Source: JBIOJM01 sp044450785
GTDB lineage: Bacteria; Planctomycetota; Planctomycetia; Isosphaerales; Isosphaeraceae
Assembly: GCA_044450785.1 (NCBI GenBank)
Contig: JBIOJM010000068.1
Location: forward strand, 1 to 34,998
DNA: 34,998 nucleotides
Direction: 5' to 3'
A model generated the notes under the pieces. That model had not been told where the DNA came from. It saw nothing but the letters and a program-made list of their open reading frames with translations, and ran no database searches. How positions within the stretch are numbered: the first letter of the stretch is position 1; the number at the start of each line of letters is the position of its first letter. A program made the translations under genes and the position numbers. This document shows positions 16,163 through 24,671 of this stretch, piece after piece.

Positions 16163-18478
16163 ATGAAGCTCCTGACCCTTCAACCCTTGATTCCGCCCCC
16201 CCTCTGGATCCTCGTGTCCCTGGGCTGTGGGGCGATCTGGGTCTGGTACGGTTGCCGCAGGCCGGGAGACGTGAGCCGCCGGCGCTGGTCGGGCATCCTC
16301 ACGCTGATGGCGTGCGGGATCGTTCTCGTACTCATCATTCTTCTGAACCCGACCTGGCTGGAACGCGCCACGCCACCGGGTGGGAAGCCGCTCTTGACCG
16401 TACTCGTGGACACGTCGGCGAGCATGGCGACGCCCGACGCGAACGCGGCTGCGGCGACGACACGATTTGATGCCGCCCAGGAGTTGGCCCGCGGGTTCGC
16501 CGGCGCGTTGAGGAATCAGTTCGAAATCCAGACCGTAGCTTTCGCGGGCTCGACGAAGGTGGTCGACCCGGAGGCACTGCCGCGGTTCCGGCCCGACGGC
16601 CCGACAACCGACCTGGCGGCGGCGATCGCGGACAGCCTGGCCGAGGGGCGGCAAGAAGGGCAGGCGATCGTCCTGCTCAGCGATGGCATTCATAATGCGG
16701 GAGGTCAGGCAGCCCGGGTGCTGGAGGCCGCCCGGCTCGCGCGCGGGCTCGATGCCCCGATCTACACCAAGACCTTCGGTGGCGAGGTCGAGGTTCGCGA
16801 TCTGGCACTGGATCTCGAGTCGCAGCAAGAGCTGGCCTTCATCGGCCAGAAGGCGCCGCTGGCCGCGCGGGTCCGCCGTCGCGGCCTGGGCGCATCGCAG
16901 GCGACCGTGGTCCTGACATCGCAGGACCGAGAGCTCGCACGCAAACAGGTTGCGTTCGATGCAGAAGGACGCGCTCTCGCGCGGTTCGACGTCCAGCAGC
17001 TCCGGCCCGGCCTCTATCGTTATCAGACGCGGGTCGAACCGGCCCCGGGCGAGGTCATCCTGGTCAACAACGCCGAGACTTTTCTCCTCCAAGTCGTCGA
17101 CGAGCCGATCCGCGTCCTGCTGCTCGAGGGCAAGCCCTACTGGGACGCCAAGTTTCTCATGAGGACGCTCACCTCGGACCCCTCGATCGAGCTGGACAGC
17201 GTGGTGCGTCTCGCCGAGGGCCGGTTCCTGCGCCGGACGTTGAGCCGGCCCAAACCCAAGCAGGGGACAACCGTGCCGGCGAGAGCGGGAGCTCAGGCGG
17301 CCGCGTCAGCAGCGGACGTGGACACTGCACGCGTCGACGACTGGAGGATCCTGCAGGGGCCGGCCGAAATCCTGACTGGTCCGACGGCGGAGCTCCAGCG
17401 CTATCAGATCGTCGTCCTCGGGCGTGATGCCGACGTCTTTCTGGGCGATGCAACGATGGGACGTCTCCGCGCGTGGATTGCGAAAGAGGGCGGCGCCTTG
17501 GTCTGCTATCGCGGCGCGCCCGTCGCCCAGCTCAGCCAGCCGCTGGCCCGGCTCCTGCCCGTCCGCTGGGCGAGGTCGCGCGAGTCACGGTTCCGCGTTC
17601 AGCTTACCGAACGCGGTCACGAGCTGCGCTGGCTGCCGTCGTCAGGCAAGAGTCCCCAGGACGAGGTGCTCGCCCGGCTGCCGACGCTCGCTCGCAACGA
17701 ACAGCCCCAGGAGCCGAAACCGTTGGCCGTCGTGCTGGCGACCTCGACACCAGCGGCCGGCGCCGCCCCGACACCGGTGGTCACCTATCAGCCCTACGGC
17801 TCGGGCCGTGTCGTGGTCATCGAGGGCGCCGGCATGTGGCGCTGGGCGTTCTTGCCACCGCAGTACCGCGATCAGGGCGAGGTCTACGGCGGCCTCTGGC
17901 ACAGCATGATCCGCTGGCTTGCCTCGGGCTCGGGCCTGCCGCCCGGCCAGGACATGGCCCTCCGCGCCGACAAGATCGGATTCGGCACCAATGAGCCCGT
18001 CACGGCGACCCTCCTCATGCGCCAGGAGGTCGCCCGGCGCGACGTCCCCAAGGTCGATCTGGACGGCGACTTGCCGGACGGATCGAAGTCGTTTACACCC
18101 GTCGCGTCGGGCGATGAACCGGGGACCTTCCGCATCCTCTTCGGGACGCTGCGGGAAGGTCGTTATCGGGCACGAATCGCCGGTCGAACCGCCTCGACCG
18201 CCGAAATCGCCTTCGATGTGCGCGGGTTCGCCGAAGAGCAGCTCGATCGCGCCGCACGCCCTGACCTGATGGCACGAATCGCGCGGGAAAGCGGAGGTGC
18301 AGTCCTCACCGTTGCCACTCCCGGCGAGCTCGTCACCCAGTTCCAGGCCGAGCGCGCGCGAAGCAGGACCGAGCGGGTCCTGCGCGATCCCGCCTGGGAT
18401 CGCTGGTGGGTGCTCGCGGGTATCGTGCTGATCTGGGGAACCGCCTGGAAACTCCGGCGTTCCGCGGGGCTGGTCTGA
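16163..18478 (+). CDS. Second vWA membrane protein with glutamine-amidotransferase-like region
   Basis: The 771-aa product has two N-terminal membrane helices (about 12-30 and 43-62), a vWA domain with intact D83-T-S85-A-S87, and a C-terminal helix at about 748-765. Between them lies a beta-rich region and a segment near 390-560 (YQIVVLGRDADVF, LRAWIAKEGGALVCYRGA, GRVVVIEGAGMWRW) that resembles class-I glutamine-amidotransferase-like folds without a visible catalytic triad, so it is probably structural. Six bp separate it from the BatA-like gene. A segment rich in Ala and Lys near 355-390 looks like a linker. Role: likely partner of MoxR in an envelope complex. Confidence 0.85.
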   Translation: MKLLTLQPLIPPPLWILVSLGCGAIWVWYGCRRPGDVSRRRWSGILTLMACGIVLVLIILLNPTWLERATPPGGKPLLTVLVDTSASMATPDANAAAATTRFDAAQELARGFAGALRNQFEIQTVAFAGSTKVVDPEALPRFRPDGPTTDLAAAIADSLAEGRQEGQAIVLLSDGIHNAGGQAARVLEAARLARGLDAPIYTKTFGGEVEVRDLALDLESQQELAFIGQKAPLAARVRRRGLGASQATVVLTSQDRELARKQVAFDAEGRALARFDVQQLRPGLYRYQTRVEPAPGEVILVNNAETFLLQVVDEPIRVLLLEGKPYWDAKFLMRTLTSDPSIELDSVVRLAEGRFLRRTLSRPKPKQGTTVPARAGAQAAASAADVDTARVDDWRILQGPAEILTGPTAELQRYQIVVLGRDADVFLGDATMGRLRAWIAKEGGALVCYRGAPVAQLSQPLARLLPVRWARSRESRFRVQLTERGHELRWLPSSGKSPQDEVLARLPTLARNEQPQEPKPLAVVLATSTPAAGAAPTPVVTYQPYGSGRVVVIEGAGMWRWAFLPPQYRDQGEVYGGLWHSMIRWLASGSGLPPGQDMALRADKIGFGTNEPVTATLLMRQEVARRDVPKVDLDGDLPDGSKSFTPVASGDEPGTFRILFGTLREGRYRARIAGRTASTAEIAFDVRGFAEEQLDRAARPDLMARIARESGGAVLTVATPGELVTQFQAERARSRTERVLRDPAWDRWWVLAGIVLIWGTAWKLRRSAGLV

Positions 18479-18711
18479 CAGGACCAGTCTGCACTCATCC
18501 CACGAAAGATTCCATTGCGATTCATATCCTTGAGGACGACAATGAAAGCGCCGGCCGGAAGCGGGATGAAGAGACGCGAGCAGGATACCGATTTCGGCAG
18601 GGCGAGGCTGGGCTGATGAAAAGTTGGGGTTGACCGTAGTGGAGGGACGGTTTCGAGACGCGTGTTTTTTTTGCGCGCGATCGAACGACGGCGCGAGCGA
18701 CCGATCCCTTT

Positions 18712-18732
18712 CCCCCCCTTGCGAAGGGGGGG
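18712..18732. repeat. Perfect G/C hairpin of intergenic type
   Basis: Seven C and TT at 18712-18720 pair exactly with AA and seven G at 18724-18732 across a GCG loop, followed by CCAGGGGGGG. It lies 233 bp past the vWA gene stop and could act as a terminator or as part of a dispersed intergenic repeat. There is no T-tract on the plus strand side after it. Confidence 0.6.
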
Positions 18733-18849
18733 CCAGGGGGGGTGAGGGCGGACGCCTCGGACATCGCGAATGGCTTTCCGATCCGTCGCAACGGGGATGA
18801 AGAGGCGCGACGGGGCGGGTAATAAACCCGTTCGAAAACGAGTCCATAA

Positions 18850-19029
18850 CATCATTACCGGGATCGGCTGAGTGCTCATCGCGTGTACGGGAGGGAGCGC
18901 GTGCTCATACTAACCCGAAGCGTCAGCGAGGGGATCGGTGCGGCGTTCCTCAGAGTCCAGGGATTAGTTCCCTCGCTTACGCTTCGGGTTAGTATGCTCA
19001 TCAGCGCGCGACCCACTCCGGTAATGATG
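18850..19029. repeat. 180-bp nested inverted-repeat element
   Basis: The outer arms catcattaccgg (18850-18861) and ccggtaatgatg (19018-19029) are perfect complements. An inner pair, 18906-18933 and 18968-18996, shares catactaacccgaagcg and agcgaggg with one mismatch and an extra base, giving a strong hairpin around a loop of about 35 nt. The organisation is like that of the elements at 3-126 and 7558-7851 though the sequence differs. Confidence 0.7.
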
Positions 19030-19067
19030 CTACAGTCTCCACGAAACCGTTGTTTGAGGATGAGCTT

Positions 19068-19517
19068 ATGGCTACCGCCGATGTTCCAAAGAACCCAAGC
19101 GTTGATGTGGAAACCGTCCGGGTGGAATGGCTGAATCGTCTGAGACTTCTCATCGATCGCATAGAACGCTGGGCCAAGGAGCTTGGCTGGTCCACGCGTC
19201 GGATCGAAAAAAAAATGAAAGATTCGCAGCTAGGGACCTACCGAGCTCCCGCACTGATTCTCCAAGAAGAGACCGCGCGAGTCTTGCTGGACCCAATTGC
19301 CCGATCCGCGCCGGGAGCGGAGGGTGTCGTCGACCTCTACCTCATGCCGGGCTGGGATGACATCGCCAGTCTCTACTATTCCGACGGCGAGTGGCAACTG
19401 CACTATATGTTTACCGAATCACCGACAGTCTCGACGATTCGGGATGCTGAGTCCAAGCCGCTCTCCTTCGAGACGCTGAAGGACGTTCTTGAAGAGATGA
19501 TAAAGAATGCCTCATGA
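19068..19517 (+). CDS. Small hypothetical protein, 149 aa
   Basis: I do not recognise this gene. The product is soluble, acidic to neutral, without signal peptide or membrane helix. Its N-terminal third forms a helix (VRVEWLNRLRLLIDRIERWAKELGWSTRRIEKKM in two pieces), followed by mixed alpha/beta with LILQEETARVLLDP, VVDLYLMPGWDDIASLYY and WQLHYMF. GAGG lies 8 nt before ATG 19068; the frame also opens at TTG 19050. It stands alone between a repeat element and the DUF4175-like gene and reads as an insertion into the MoxR cluster. The coding pattern looks real because the strand order YxxDGEWQLHYMF is beta-like and the frame is free of stops. Confidence 0.6.
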   Translation: MATADVPKNPSVDVETVRVEWLNRLRLLIDRIERWAKELGWSTRRIEKKMKDSQLGTYRAPALILQEETARVLLDPIARSAPGAEGVVDLYLMPGWDDIASLYYSDGEWQLHYMFTESPTVSTIRDAESKPLSFETLKDVLEEMIKNAS

Positions 19518-19609
19518 GCTTTTTGAATTTCAAATTCCTGCCACCAACCTGGTGAAAAGAACCCCGTGATTGATCGATCGTTTATAACACTCTCTCAGCA
19601 GCTCCTCCC

Positions 19610-22411
19610 ATGAATCATCCTCAACTACAGGCACAGCTTCGGCGACTCGGGCGGAGGGTGCGTGGCGTCGGCGGGGCCTCGGGCCTGGGCTGGGGATTGG
19701 TCGCGATGGGGGTGATCGCGCTGGCGGGAGCGTGGACCGACCTGGTCCTGGAGCTATCGCCGGCCCTGAGAGTGGGCGCGCTCGCCACCGCCCTGCTGGC
19801 GGGGCTGGCGTTGGCGATCGCTAGAGCGCGGCGGGCCTGGCGCCGGGCCGTGCCGGCGGCCCTGGCGCGCCGGCTCGATCCCATCGCCGGGGCCCAGGGC
19901 CAGATCGTCGCGGGCGTCGATCTCTTCCAGGACATGAGGGTGTTCACACCGCCGGGAGCAGGGCTGGCTGGCATCGCCGTCGAGCGCGCCGCGGAGCTGG
20001 CGAGCGACGTGCCCGGCCCTCGGGTAGCACCCGTGCAGCCGGCCCTGATCTCTGCGCTGGCGGCCGGGGTGCTGGCGGCCAGCGTGGCACTCATTGCCCT
20101 GGCGCTGCCGAGGTTGGCCTTGGCCCTGTGGCTACGGTTCTCCGACCCGCTGGGCGACCATCCGCCTTATTCGGCCGTCGTCTTTCAGCTCGAACCCGGC
20201 GACATCAAAGTGATCTACGGCCAGGGCGTCGAGATCCGGGCAACCGCCGAAGGGGCACCGGTCGATCGTCTGGAGCTGGTCCTGGAGCCAGCCGGTTCCG
20301 CGCCCGAGCGGCTCGCCATGTTCCCGGAAGGGAGCGGGCGCTGGCGGGCGGCTGTTGCCAACGTCACCAGCTCGGGCCGCTACTATGTCCACGCCGACCG
20401 CGCTCGTAGCCCGCGCCACCGCATCGAGGTCATCACGGTCCCGCGCCTGACCGGTGTCCGGTTCCGCGTGACGCCGCCGGCCTATACTCGCAGGCCGGTC
20501 TACGAGGGGCCGTTACCCTCGGAGGGGCTTGCCGGCCTCCCGGGCGCGCGGGTCGAGGTCTGGGCATCGAGCAACCGGCCGCTCGCTGCCGGTACACTTC
20601 AGGTCGCGACCGCTCAGGCCACTGTCGCTCACGACCTCGTCCCCGCCACCCAGGCGGCGCAAGAGGTTTACGGCTCGTTCGAGATCAAGGCTGACGCCAA
20701 GCTCGAAATCCGGGTCCGCGATGTCGCGGGCCAGGATTCCCAGGAGTCTTTCTCCGCCGCGGCCGTCCTCCTTCGCGATGAGCGACCATTCATCAGGATC
20801 ACCGAGCCGCGCGAAGTCTCATTCGCCACGCCCGACGTATTGCTCCCCGTGATCCTGGCGGCTGAAGATGATTACGGGATCGCACGCGTCCAGCTCCACC
20901 GTACGCTCAACGGGTCGCGGGCCCTGCCGATCGACCTGACCCTGGGAGGCCAGGCCCCGACCCGGTGGAACGACCAGACGTACCTGCCGCTTTCCGAGTA
21001 TGGCCTCCGCGCCGGCGACGAGATCAAGCTCTTCGCGCGGGTTGAGGACAATGATCCAGCCGGCTCCAAAGGATCGGAAAGCGCGATTGTCACCGTCCGA
21101 ATCATTCCCCGCGACGTCTACGAACGTCTGCTGCGGGCGCGGGAGGGCATGGAGGTCCTCGAGGCCAAGTACCGCGAGGCCGAGCGACGGCTGGAGTCGC
21201 TGACCGAAGAGGTGGCCCGCCTGCAGGCGGAGCTGGACAAGCTCCCACCCGACAGCCCGTTGGCCCGTGAGCAGGAACAAAAGATCAACGAGCTGGCACG
21301 GCGGCTCCGCGAGGAGACGGCGGCCATTCGTGAGTCCGCCCGGCACCCGCTTCCCTACGACATCGATCAAAAGCTGTCCCGCGAGCTCGAAGCGCTGGCC
21401 CAGTCGCTCGACCGGTTGGCCGAGGCGTCGGAGCAGCTTGCATCCCAGAGCGGGCTGAAGAACGGCGCGGCCGCCAAGGCCCTCGCCGACCTGCGCGAGC
21501 GCCTGGCCGGCGGGCGGAAGCAGTTCGAGAACGACGCCCTGGCGCCGATCGAGCACCTGGCACGGATCTATCCCTTGCTCGAAGACCAGGCGCGGTTCGT
21601 GCAGCTTGATCTCCGCCAGCGCGACCTGGCCGGCCGGCTCGCCTCGCTCAAGGGGCATGATGGTGAAGACGACCCGGCGCGCAAGGCCCGGATGCGCGAC
21701 CTCGAAGCCGAGCAAAGCCAAATCCGGACCGACCTCGGCCAGTTGCTTGACGACATCGAGGAGCACGCGCGGCGCTTGCCCGACGACCCCCGGCTGGCCG
21801 AACTTCAGAAGACGGCCGAGTCGTTCGCCGCCGCGGTTCGGGTCAGCGGCGCGTCCGAAGCCATGGCCGACGCCGAGTCCGGGCTGGCCGCGTTTTCGGG
21901 CACGCGCTCCTCCGGGTCGGCGAAGAATGCCGCCGACATCCTCGAACGGTTCGTGGCGACTTGCTCGGGGGGTGGTGAGCTTGCCCAGCAAAGTCGGGGC
22001 GGCTTGAAGTTCCAGCCGGCCCTGGCTGCCGGGCTCGGCAACTCGATCGAGCAGATGCTCGCCGACGCCGGGTTCTCCTCGCCCGGGCAGCTTGCCGGAG
22101 CCGGCGCCGGGATGGGCATCGGCGCCGGCAACGGTTACAGCGCCCGGCAGAGCAACCTGCACAACGTCGGCCTCTACGGCAATCGACCCACTCTGACCGC
22201 GTCGGCCCGGCAAGGCTCGGGGCGGTCCGCGGCGGGGGCGGGGCGAGGGCGATCGTCGGGCTCGCCGGCTGCCCGGCACTCGCCCGAGACGTTTGCCGCG
22301 CCCGGCACGCTGAGCGCCGCCGGAGGAGCCCAAACACCCATCCCGGCGTCCTATCGGCGCCGCGTCGCCGACTATTTTCAGCGGATCGCTGATGAAGTTG
22401 GTGATCGCTGA
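19610..22411 (+). CDS. DUF4175-like membrane protein with long coiled coil
   Basis: This 933-aa protein has two membrane helices near 24-44 and 53-72, a third at about 145-175, a beta-rich outer part (about 185-490) and then long heptad-rich helices (about 500-745, for example MEVLEAKYREAERRLESL). The C-terminal 100 residues are Gly/Ser/Ala-rich and end with YRRRVADYFQRIADEV. The layout matches DUF4175-like proteins of bacterial MoxR clusters in planctomycetes, which are of unknown biochemical role and probably span the cell envelope. No clear ribosome site precedes the ATG. The tail of the gene contains a possible ATG for the next frame at 22392, which is not used. Confidence 0.75.
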   Translation: MNHPQLQAQLRRLGRRVRGVGGASGLGWGLVAMGVIALAGAWTDLVLELSPALRVGALATALLAGLALAIARARRAWRRAVPAALARRLDPIAGAQGQIVAGVDLFQDMRVFTPPGAGLAGIAVERAAELASDVPGPRVAPVQPALISALAAGVLAASVALIALALPRLALALWLRFSDPLGDHPPYSAVVFQLEPGDIKVIYGQGVEIRATAEGAPVDRLELVLEPAGSAPERLAMFPEGSGRWRAAVANVTSSGRYYVHADRARSPRHRIEVITVPRLTGVRFRVTPPAYTRRPVYEGPLPSEGLAGLPGARVEVWASSNRPLAAGTLQVATAQATVAHDLVPATQAAQEVYGSFEIKADAKLEIRVRDVAGQDSQESFSAAAVLLRDERPFIRITEPREVSFATPDVLLPVILAAEDDYGIARVQLHRTLNGSRALPIDLTLGGQAPTRWNDQTYLPLSEYGLRAGDEIKLFARVEDNDPAGSKGSESAIVTVRIIPRDVYERLLRAREGMEVLEAKYREAERRLESLTEEVARLQAELDKLPPDSPLAREQEQKINELARRLREETAAIRESARHPLPYDIDQKLSRELEALAQSLDRLAEASEQLASQSGLKNGAAAKALADLRERLAGGRKQFENDALAPIEHLARIYPLLEDQARFVQLDLRQRDLAGRLASLKGHDGEDDPARKARMRDLEAEQSQIRTDLGQLLDDIEEHARRLPDDPRLAELQKTAESFAAAVRVSGASEAMADAESGLAAFSGTRSSGSAKNAADILERFVATCSGGGELAQQSRGGLKFQPALAAGLGNSIEQMLADAGFSSPGQLAGAGAGMGIGAGNGYSARQSNLHNVGLYGNRPTLTASARQGSGRSAAGAGRGRSSGSPAARHSPETFAAPGTLSAAGGAQTPIPASYRRRVADYFQRIADEVGDR

Positions 22412-22466
22412 TGCAAATCGGATCCCAGGAATCGCGCGGAAAGCGACCAACCCTTCGGAGATGACC

Positions 22467-23219
22467 ATGCCACGTTTTGTCTCGATCCGCTCGGGCCGGT
22501 TCGCGGGGCTGCTCGGCGTCCTCGCCGGAGTCGCTCTCGTCAGCCCGGTCTTCTCCTCACACGACGACCCTCCCAAATCGCAGCGTGAAAACAAGACCAC
22601 CACAGTCCCTGAACCGAAGCAGTCAGGCGGCGAGCCCGACGGGATCGTCCAGGTCGCCAACCTCGTCTACGCGGGGACCAAAAGCAGCCAGTGCTTCTCC
22701 GATCATTTCCTGGTCCAGGCCGAGAAAGAATCCGCGATTTCAACCAGCCGGCGGTTTCACGCCGTCAAGCTCGGCACGGAGGAGGTCTTCGGCTTCCCGC
22801 TCGTGATCATGACCGGTGAGGGAGAGTTTGTGCTCACCGACCAGGAGCGGGAGAACGTGCGGCAGTACATCCAGGGCGGCGGCTTCCTCCTGGCCTCGGC
22901 CGGCTGTTCGTCCCGTGAGTGGGACCGTTCGTTCCGCCGTGAGATGGCCAGGATCTTCCCCACCACTGCCGTGCAGCCGCTGGGCCTCGCCCATCCCGTC
23001 TTTCACACCGTCTACGAGATCAAGGAACTCCAGGCCAAGCATGGCAAGCCTCGCCCGCTGGACGGGATCGTGATCGGCGGGCGCCTGGGCGTTCTGTACT
23101 CCCAGGATGGCCTGAACGACACCGCGCACACCCAGGGGTGCTGCTGTTGCGGCGGGAACGAGATCACAAACTCGGCCCAGATCAACGTGAACGTACTGGC
23201 ATACGCCTTGATGTACTGA
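22467..23219 (+). CDS. DUF4159 exported protein with CCCC motif
   Basis: The 250-aa protein has an N-terminal signal peptide (about 1-30) and a DUF4159 fold, which is related to glutamine-amidotransferase-like domains but with no catalytic cysteine triad seen here: FPLVIMTGEGEFVLTDQE, then YIQGGGFLLASAGCSS, then a C-terminal part. Four consecutive cysteines lie at 225-228 in QGCCCCGGNE, close to the C-terminus. Start: ATG 22467 with GGAG 6 nt upstream; upstream ATGs at 22392 and 22461 are less likely. DUF4159 genes are regular members of MoxR/vWA clusters. Its role is unknown; the cysteine block could bind metal, which is an inference. Confidence 0.8.
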   Translation: MPRFVSIRSGRFAGLLGVLAGVALVSPVFSSHDDPPKSQRENKTTTVPEPKQSGGEPDGIVQVANLVYAGTKSSQCFSDHFLVQAEKESAISTSRRFHAVKLGTEEVFGFPLVIMTGEGEFVLTDQERENVRQYIQGGGFLLASAGCSSREWDRSFRREMARIFPTTAVQPLGLAHPVFHTVYEIKELQAKHGKPRPLDGIVIGGRLGVLYSQDGLNDTAHTQGCCCCGGNEITNSAQINVNVLAYALMY

Positions 23220-23261
23220 GCCGGCCGGGGAGTGGAGCGGCCCCGGAGGGGAATCGCGATC

Positions 23262-24671
23262 ATGGTCGGACACGCACCTCGAGCATGCCAAGGCAAAGTG
23301 CACCGGATCGCACGGTCCTGCGTGTTGGGTGCGGCTCTGTTGGGGCTGAGCGCCTGCGGACCTTTGCACAGCAACCCGGCTCCCCAACCGCGCCAGCGGG
23401 AATCGCCGCGCCCGGTGGCCCTCGTCATCTCGGGCGATACGGCGGGCTGGATCATGCCCTGCGGCTGCACGGCGAACCAGTCGGGCGGCCTACCCCGGCG
23501 CGGCACGTTCGTGCGCCGCGCGCGCGGCGATCATGCCGTGATTCTGGCCGATGCCGGCGGTGCTCCGGGTGGAACTTCGCCCTACGAACGCCTCAAGTTC
23601 GAGGCGATCCTGGCCGGCGAAAAGGCGATGGGGATCGCCGCTCATAACCTGGGCGGGCCCGAGGCCGCACTCGGGCCCGAATACCTCCGAGCGGTCGAAC
23701 GGCGGCTGGGAGTCCCCATGCTTTCGACCAACCTGCGCGACAGCCAGGGGGCCCTTGTCGCCGCGCCCAGGATCGAGGTCTTTGCGGGCGGGATGCGGGT
23801 CACGTTGGTGGGCGTCGTTTCGCCGCAACTCGTTCGCAATGGATTGAAGGCGGATGAGCCGCGCGATGCCATCTTGAGGACCATCGGCGACACGCGGGCT
23901 CAGGACGCCTTGGTCGTGCTGGCATATCTCCCCGAGCCGGAGCTGCGCCAGCTCGCGGCCGACCTGCCAGAGGCCGACCTCGTGGTCGGAGGACCGACCG
24001 GGCAGAGCCTTGCTCCGACCCGGGTCGGGCCGACCTGGCTGGCTTCGGCGACCAACAAAGGGAAGTTCTTGATCCGGATGGAAACCGCCCGGCGCGGCGC
24101 ACCCTGGTCGGGAGAGGTGATCGAGATGAACGCGGCGCTTGAGGACGACCCCGACCAGCGGCGCCATCTCGACCAGTTCCACGCCGAGCTGGCCCGGCGC
24201 GACTTTCCGGCGGAGCAGACCGGCCTAGTCCCGGGCTTGCCGCCCAATTTCCCGGAAGGCTACAAGGTGGCCGGCACCAAAACCTGCCGCGCGTGCCATC
24301 AGGCCGACTCCTTGGTCTGGGACATGTCGAAACACGCCCTCGCCTGGCACACGCTCCGCGAACCTGGCATGCACGTCGATCCGCAATGCCAGACATGCCA
24401 CACCACGGGATACGGGGTTCCCGGCGGGTTTCTGTCGATCGCGCGCAGTCCGGAGCGGACGGCGGTCGGGTGCGAGAGCTGCCACGGACCGGCCCAAGGG
24501 CATGTCGACCAACCCCGGACCAGGACTCCGTTCTCCGCCAAGGACCAGTGCCTCTCCTGCCACGACCTGGAGAATAGCCCTCGCTTCGCCTTTGATGAAT
24601 ACTGGAGACAGATCCGCCACGGTGCGTCCAGGGCGCGGACCGTTGGAAAGCAGCAGGAGGAGCACCCATGA
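23262..24671 (+). CDS. UshA-like lipoprotein fused to tetraheme cytochrome domain
   Basis: This 469-aa protein has a lipoprotein signal with lipobox LSAC (Cys 32). The first two thirds look like a 5'-nucleotidase (UshA)-type metallophosphoesterase fold with MPCGCTANQSGG at about 65-76, where selenocysteine occurs in some relatives; here both positions are Cys (tgc). The C-terminal third has four heme sites CxxCH: CRACH 342-346, CQTCH 376-380, CESCH 404-408, CLSCH 430-434, typical of c554-like electron carriers. Typical nucleotidase metal ligands are not obvious, so enzyme activity is uncertain. The start ATG 23262 fits the lipoprotein signal. The stop overlaps the next ATG by 4 bp. Confidence 0.78.
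   Translation: MVGHAPRACQGKVHRIARSCVLGAALLGLSACGPLHSNPAPQPRQRESPRPVALVISGDTAGWIMPCGCTANQSGGLPRRGTFVRRARGDHAVILADAGGAPGGTSPYERLKFEAILAGEKAMGIAAHNLGGPEAALGPEYLRAVERRLGVPMLSTNLRDSQGALVAAPRIEVFAGGMRVTLVGVVSPQLVRNGLKADEPRDAILRTIGDTRAQDALVVLAYLPEPELRQLAADLPEADLVVGGPTGQSLAPTRVGPTWLASATNKGKFLIRMETARRGAPWSGEVIEMNAALEDDPDQRRHLDQFHAELARRDFPAEQTGLVPGLPPNFPEGYKVAGTKTCRACHQADSLVWDMSKHALAWHTLREPGMHVDPQCQTCHTTGYGVPGGFLSIARSPERTAVGCESCHGPAQGHVDQPRTRTPFSAKDQCLSCHDLENSPRFAFDEYWRQIRHGASRARTVGKQQEEHP

Larger units (their letters stand above)
18479..19067. other. Repeat-rich spacer interrupting the MoxR cluster
   Basis: These 589 bp hold no convincing gene. They contain a perfect G/C hairpin (18712-18732), two direct copies of a gggatgaagag-rCGCGA motif (18563-18579 and 18794-18810), and a nested inverted-repeat element (18850-19029). 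They split the vWA half of the cluster from the DUF4175-like half, so a second promoter probably lies in or after this spacer. Confidence 0.6.

Noticed and set aside
20819..22660. 613-aa minus-strand open frame opposite the DUF4175-like gene
   Set aside because: Antisense to a coiled-coil gene; composition follows the complement of heptad codons and no domain is visible.
23455..23475. Possible selenocysteine site in the UshA-like protein
   Set aside because: Both codons of the CGC motif are TGC, not TGA, so no selenocysteine is needed here.
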